Source of the DNA: Arsukibacterium ikkense
GTDB lineage: Bacteria; Pseudomonadota; Gammaproteobacteria; Enterobacterales; Alteromonadaceae
Assembly (NCBI RefSeq): GCF_000987775.1
Contig: NZ_LAHO01000006.1
Location: forward strand, 124,001 to 188,000
Reading direction: 5' to 3'
DNA length: 64,000 nucleotides
The position numbers and the translations under genes are program-made. The first letter of the stretch is position 1; the number at the start of each line of letters is the position of its first letter. Shown here piece after piece: positions 60,006 to 64,000 of the stretch. Below the pieces are notes generated by a model. The model was not told where the DNA came from, made no database searches, and worked only from the letters and a program-made list of their open reading frames with translations.

Positions 60006-61115
60006 ATGCTGAAAAAAATTGCAATATCTGTCATCGCGCTGTTTTGTTGGTTGTCTTTCAGCCTGCAAGCTGACGTGCTGAAAATTAGAGAGGATGCTCC
60101 TGCTTCCTATGTGGTAAAGAAAGGTGACACCCTGTGGGATATCTCCGCAATGTATCTTAATCAGCCATGGTTATGGCCACAATTGTGGCAAATGAACCCG
60201 CAGGTTGATAACCCACATTTAATTTATCCGGGTAATGTGCTGACATTAACGTTTGACAGTATGGGGCGGCCCCGCTTGTCAGTAAACGAAAATGTGAAGC
60301 GCCTATCACCGGTAGCCCGCAAAACGGTTAAAGGCGATGGTGCTATTACTACCCTGCCACTTAGCATGATCAGGCCGTTTCTGACGTACGAACAGGCGCT
60401 GAATGAAGAACAAATTGAAGCCCTGCCTTATATCCTGGGTACCAATACGGCCACTAAGATGGCGGCGGAAACCCATACCGTTTATGTTAAAGGGGTTTTG
60501 CAGCCAGGCACCTCGTATGGGGTATATCGTAAAGGTAAGCCTTATGTTGATCCAGATAGCGGCTCAGTATTGGGTTACGAAACCAGCCTGATTGCTACGG
60601 CCCGGGCTTTCCGTCCAGGGCGTGTAGCGACAGACGATAGCCCTACAGAGGCGGCGTCGATGCAGGTGTTGAGTGTTAAACGTGAAATTAAGCAGGGCGA
60701 TAGAGTGATGCCTGCGCTGGAAGGGCAGTCGTTACCCGCGTTTTTCCAGATAAGCAAGCCTGATTTTGACGTGAGCGGTACTATTATTGATACCACATCG
60801 CAGCTGCGGGAATTTTCGAAGATGGATATCGTGGTGTTAAACCGCGGTTTGATTAACGATATGAAAGCCGGTCAGATGCTGGGTATTTATCGGCAGTCAC
60901 CTGCGGTTATTGATGGCAAAAATGGCCCTGTGTATGTAGAAGATGCCAGTAAGTTAGATAAGATGCTGCGTAACTTTGGCGATAACAGTATTAGCATGCC
61001 GCGGGAGAAAGTGGGTGAGCTAATGGTGTTTAAAGTAGCCGAGCGGGTAAGTTTTGCCATTGTGATCAGTACCCGCCGTCCGATCCGGGTTGGAGACGCT
61101 ATCGCCAACCTGTAA
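60006..61115 (+). CDS. LysM-domain periplasmic protein
   Basis: I start this at ATG 60006 (369 residues), where AGGAAG precedes by 6 nt. A signal peptide (MLKKIAISVIALFCWLSFSL) is followed by a LysM domain, SYVVKKGDTLWDISAMYLNQ, WLWPQLWQMNPQ, a peptidoglycan-binding module. The rest is a domain I know from the YgaU/LysM proteins next to dprA but whose role is unclear. It precedes dprA by 24 bp and is divergent from def, an arrangement conserved in gammaproteobacteria. Confidence 0.88.
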   Translation: MLKKIAISVIALFCWLSFSLQADVLKIREDAPASYVVKKGDTLWDISAMYLNQPWLWPQLWQMNPQVDNPHLIYPGNVLTLTFDSMGRPRLSVNENVKRLSPVARKTVKGDGAITTLPLSMIRPFLTYEQALNEEQIEALPYILGTNTATKMAAETHTVYVKGVLQPGTSYGVYRKGKPYVDPDSGSVLGYETSLIATARAFRPGRVATDDSPTEAASMQVLSVKREIKQGDRVMPALEGQSLPAFFQISKPDFDVSGTIIDTTSQLREFSKMDIVVLNRGLINDMKAGQMLGIYRQSPAVIDGKNGPVYVEDASKLDKMLRNFGDNSISMPREKVGELMVFKVAERVSFAIVISTRRPIRVGDAIANL

Positions 61116-61139
61116 TTAACCTGTTGGAGCCAGTTTGCC

Positions 61140-62231
61140 ATGGATGAAATCCGCAACTGGCTCGCTTTAGCCTCTGTGCATGGCCTGGATGGCCTGAAGT
61201 TCCAACGCCTAAGCGAGCACATTCCGCTGGCCGAGCTGGTCAGCTTACCTATCAGTACTTTACGTAATGTTGGCTTTACCCCGCGCCAGGCTGAATTGCT
61301 GGCAGTGCATAGTCAGCGCCGGGCTGATCTGGCGCTGGAATGGTTAGCGCAATCGCCTGAGCATCATGTGGTGACATACCACGACCCGCGTTATCCGCCG
61401 TTGCTAAAACAAACCAAACAACCGCCGTTACTACTTTTTGTTAAAGGCCTGGCCGAGCTATTGCCCCGGCAGCAACTGGCGATGGTCGGTACCCGCCAGC
61501 CAACGCCCACCGGGCGTAAGGTTGCCCAGAATTTTGCCGCTGAGTTGGTACAACAAGGTTATATGGTGACCAGTGGCATGGCGCGGGGCATTGACAGCGA
61601 AAGCCACAAAGGCGCTTTGCAGGGGGGCGGTTTTACTATTGCCGTGCTGGGGCATGGTCTTGAGCAAATCTACCCGGTTACTAACAGGGCACTGGCTGAG
61701 CAAATAGTGGCTAATGGCGCTTTAGTTAGTGAGTTCTTCCCGGATATTCAGGCCAGGGCCGAGTTTTTTCCACAACGTAACCGCATTGTGGTTGGCTTAA
61801 GTTCGGCTACCATAGTGGTAGAAGCGGCGCTGAAAAGCGGCTCGTTGATCAGTGCTAACCTGGCCGCAGAATATAACCGCGATTTGTTTGTGGTGCCGGG
61901 GTCGATATACAGTAGGCAATCGGCCGGTTGTCACTGGTTAATTCAACAAGGGGCTAAACTTGTCACCAGTGTGGCCGATATCCTGGAAGAGTGGCAGTTT
62001 TTTGCCCAGAATGGCTTAAGTACTTTAGCGTTGGATGAAAAAAAGTTTACGCCAGACTTGTCTGCGCAGCAGTTGTTGGCTAACGTAGGAGATGACGCTA
62101 TTGCAATTGATGTGATTGCAGAGCGGTCTAACATGTCAGTGACAGACGTATCCATTACCTTGCTGCAGCTGGAAATAGCGGGTGAGGTGGCAGCAGTACC
62201 CGGTGGTTACATAAGAGTGAGGAGTGCCTGA
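61140..62231 (+). CDS. dprA: DNA processing protein DprA
   Basis: A 363-residue protein that loads RecA onto incoming single-stranded DNA during natural transformation. The Rossmann-like core has [50 protein letters not shown] and [22 protein letters not shown]-terminal winged-helix-like DprA-WH domain (about 305-360) follows. It starts 24 bp after the LysM gene and is 2 bp before smg. Confidence 0.95.
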   Translation: MDEIRNWLALASVHGLDGLKFQRLSEHIPLAELVSLPISTLRNVGFTPRQAELLAVHSQRRADLALEWLAQSPEHHVVTYHDPRYPPLLKQTKQPPLLLFVKGLAELLPRQQLAMVGTRQPTPTGRKVAQNFAAELVQQGYMVTSGMARGIDSESHKGALQGGGFTIAVLGHGLEQIYPVTNRALAEQIVANGALVSEFFPDIQARAEFFPQRNRIVVGLSSATIVVEAALKSGSLISANLAAEYNRDLFVVPGSIYSRQSAGCHWLIQQGAKLVTSVADILEEWQFFAQNGLSTLALDEKKFTPDLSAQQLLANVGDDAIAIDVIAERSNMSVTDVSITLLQLEIAGEVAAVPGGYIRVRSA

Positions 62232-62233
62232 TT

Positions 62234-62707
62234 ATGTTTGATATCCTCGTTTATCTGTTTGAAAACTATATACATAATGAATCTGATATTTATGTTAACC
62301 ATGCGGATCTGACCAAAGAGCTCAGCCGTGCCGGCTTTCATGATGACGATATTTTTAAAGCGCTCAAATGGCTTGATAGCTTGTCTGCGTTGCAGGAAAG
62401 CCACATTAAGCCCTACTTAACCAAAGTTAACTCTACTGCCGTAAGAATTTATACTGCAGAAGAGCAGCGCAAGCTGGATGTTACCGATCAGGGTTTTTTG
62501 CTGTTTTTAGAGCAGATTAATGTGCTGGATGCCAACACCCGCGAAATGGTAATAGACCGGGCAATGGATCTGGATAGTGCAGCCCTTAGTCTGGAAGATT
62601 TAAAGTGGTTGGTACTGATGGTGCTGTTTAATGTACCAGGGCGGGAAACCGCGTACGCTCAAATGGAAGATTTAATTTTTGATGAACCTGACGGGCTGCT
62701 GCATTAA
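62234..62707 (+). CDS. smg: Smg family protein (DUF494)
   Basis: A 157-residue acidic protein starting [16 protein letters not shown] and ending near [11 protein letters not shown], the typical DUF494/Smg profile. It has no catalytic motif. Its conserved place between dprA and yrdD suggests a shared transcript; the function is unknown. The start is 2 bp after dprA. Confidence 0.93.
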   Translation: MFDILVYLFENYIHNESDIYVNHADLTKELSRAGFHDDDIFKALKWLDSLSALQESHIKPYLTKVNSTAVRIYTAEEQRKLDVTDQGFLLFLEQINVLDANTREMVIDRAMDLDSAALSLEDLKWLVLMVLFNVPGRETAYAQMEDLIFDEPDGLLH

Positions 62708-62722
62708 GCGGCCCTTACTTAT

Positions 62723-63280
62723 ATGACCGATGATGCTCCGCTGTTCAAGCTGCCGCATCAGCAGCAGCTTTGCCCGTTATGTCAAAGTGCATTACAGATA
62801 AAGTCCTCAAAAAACGGCCCTTTTCTGAGCTGTAGTGCTTATCCTGTGTGTCACTATATTAAACCACTGCACCAGCATGAGCATGCAGTGGTAAAAGTGC
62901 TGCCAACAGAAGCTTGCCCGCAGTGTGGTGCCGCGCTGGCCGTTAAAAACGGCCGTTATGGGATGTTTATTGGCTGCACTGGCTATCCGGCTTGTAATTT
63001 TGTGGTTGACCAACATGAAGAGAATAAAGACATAGCGCAACTAGACTGTCCAAAATGTAAAAAAGGCCAGTTGACTGAACGCATCAGTAAATTTGGCAAG
63101 CATTTTTATGGTTGCGACCGTTACCCGGATTGTCGTTTTTTGCTTAATGATAAGCCGCAACAAGGAGTTTGTTATTGTTGCGGCTTTGAGATGTTAGTTG
63201 TGAAAAAAGACGCGCTGTACTGTGCTAAAAAAGGTTGTGAGAAAAAGCAGCCGGCCAATGCGACCGGCGTGACAGCTTAG
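62723..63280 (+). CDS. Topoisomerase-type C4 zinc-finger protein YrdD
   Basis: A 185-residue protein with three to four CxxC zinc-ribbon repeats of the kind found at the C-terminus of DNA topoisomerase [61 protein letters not shown] and a final CYCC. No topoisomerase domain is attached. It probably binds nucleic acid. It follows smg by 15 bp and overlaps the convergent purK end by 4 bp. Confidence 0.9.
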   Translation: MTDDAPLFKLPHQQQLCPLCQSALQIKSSKNGPFLSCSAYPVCHYIKPLHQHEHAVVKVLPTEACPQCGAALAVKNGRYGMFIGCTGYPACNFVVDQHEENKDIAQLDCPKCKKGQLTERISKFGKHFYGCDRYPDCRFLLNDKPQQGVCYCCGFEMLVVKKDALYCAKKGCEKKQPANATGVTA

Positions 63281-64000
63281 TCGTTGAGCTGGCTCAGCAT
63301 TTGTTCCAGCTCTGGAAAAGCCGCTGATGGCAGCAAGTCGATAAGCTTAGCAAAACGGGCTTTTAACTCAGCTGGCGAGTTAGCCGATAAGTTGATATGG
63401 CCCATTTTCCGGCCTGGCCGTTTATCTTTGCCATACCAGTGAAGATGCAAACCTGGCATGCTGAGAATCGCCTCAGGTACCGTATCTTCACCCAGAATGT
63501 TAATCATCAGAGTGGGGCGTAGCAGCTCGGTGTTGCCCAGCGGTAAACCGGTCACTGCCCGCAGCTGATTTTCAAACTGACAAACATCTGCCCCTTGCTG
63601 AGTCCAGTGGCCTGAATTATGAACTCTGGGCGCAATTTCATTGACCAGTAAGTTACCTGACACGTCAAAAAATTCTATGGCCAATACCCCAACGTAGTTC
63701 AGACCATTGGCTATAGCAGTAAACATCTGTTCTGCTTGTTGTTGCAGTGGCTTGCTGACAGGCCGGGCCAAAGACACGCTCAGTACACCATTGACATGAT
63801 GGTTTTCCGTCAACGGGTAAACTTTAACTTCGCCACTCGCCGCTCTTGCACCCACCAGTGACAGTTCGCGGTTAAAACCAATAAATTGCTCAGCAACTAT
63901 GGCTTGCTTGCTGTCTGCTGCCAGGAAATCGGCCATTTGCTGCCAAACCGCTTGGGCTTGTGCCGGGTCTTTCAAGCGCCACTGGCCTTTGCCATCGTAG
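63277..64000 (-). CDS. purK: 5-(carboxyamino)imidazole ribonucleotide synthase PurK (partial)
   Basis: The open frame runs off the right edge; the visible part is the C-terminal two-thirds. At the edge it reads [11 protein letters not shown], an ATP-grasp motif, and continues with [40 protein letters not shown] and [20 protein letters not shown], all typical of PurK. It carboxylates AIR in purine synthesis using bicarbonate and ATP. Its partner purE is not in the window. The N-terminus is missing because of the cut, not because the gene is broken. Confidence 0.95.
   Translation of the reverse strand, partial: YDGKGQWRLKDPAQAQAVWQQMADFLAADSKQAIVAEQFIGFNRELSLVGARAASGEVKVYPLTENHHVNGVLSVSLARPVSKPLQQQAEQMFTAIANGLNYVGVLAIEFFDVSGNLLVNEIAPRVHNSGHWTQQGADVCQFENQLRAVTGLPLGNTELLRPTLMINILGEDTVPEAILSMPGLHLHWYGKDKRPGRKMGHINLSANSPAELKARFAKLIDLLPSAAFPELEQMLSQLND

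Overview
The window looks like the replication-origin region of a gammaproteobacterial chromosome, most likely an alteromonad-type marine or aquatic bacterium in the Rheinheimera/Arsukibacterium neighbourhood. The genus is inferred from gene order and protein character, not from any search. The supporting evidence is the mnmG–oriC–mioC arrangement with Dam-type GATC clustering, the rpmH/dnaA divergence, the full atp operon beside parAB, and the fadBA, def-fmt-rsmB-trkA and dprA-smg-yrdD blocks. No rRNA, tRNA, IS element or CRISPR array was found.

Region 1 (1–10.9 kb) is accessory. The left edge carries the last codons of a protein that resembles the C-terminus of a class III/IV lanthipeptide synthetase (LanKC), overlapped by a single-chain ABC exporter gene. 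Then comes a minus-strand set in this transcription order: a membrane-anchored winged-helix/TolB-like regulator, a 58-residue secreted-type peptide with a CGWFLC motif, a LuxR-type regulator, a HlyD/MacA-like adaptor, an ABC ATPase, a MacB/FtsX-type permease and a periplasmic metallo-beta-lactamase-fold lipoprotein. I read this as a candidate peptide signalling/export cassette, the least ordinary part of the window. An inverted repeat precedes the peptide and a terminator-like hairpin separates the regulator from the export genes.

Region 2 (11–23.4 kb) is the core origin block on the minus strand: atpIBEFHAGDC, parB, parA, rsmG, mnmG, then oriC (about 22.43–22.76 kb) and mioC. The origin shows nine GATC sites within 180 bp, three GATCT-led 13-mers, an (ACT)4 tract resembling DnaA-trio elements, and DnaA boxes.

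Region 3 (23.5–28 kb) holds deaD, an unexplained foldable intergenic element, trxC, a YbhB-type protein and an MFS transporter. Region 4 (28–41.5 kb) holds mnmE, yidC, yidD, rnpA and rpmH facing dnaA, dnaN, recF, gyrB, glyQ and glyS. Two parS-like sites lie inside recF and would be the targets of the ParB encoded 17 kb away.

Region 5 (41.5–47.2 kb) is regulatory: a BlaI/M56-TonB pair with two tandem operators, an ECF sigma factor with a plausible self-recognised promoter, a diguanylate cyclase, a GAF protein, a lone antitoxin-like HTH protein and TusA. Region 6 (47.3–64 kb) holds fadBA with a PsrA-like operator, slt, pepQ, trkH, trkA, rsmB, fmt, def, a LysM protein, dprA, smg, yrdD and a purK gene cut by the right edge.
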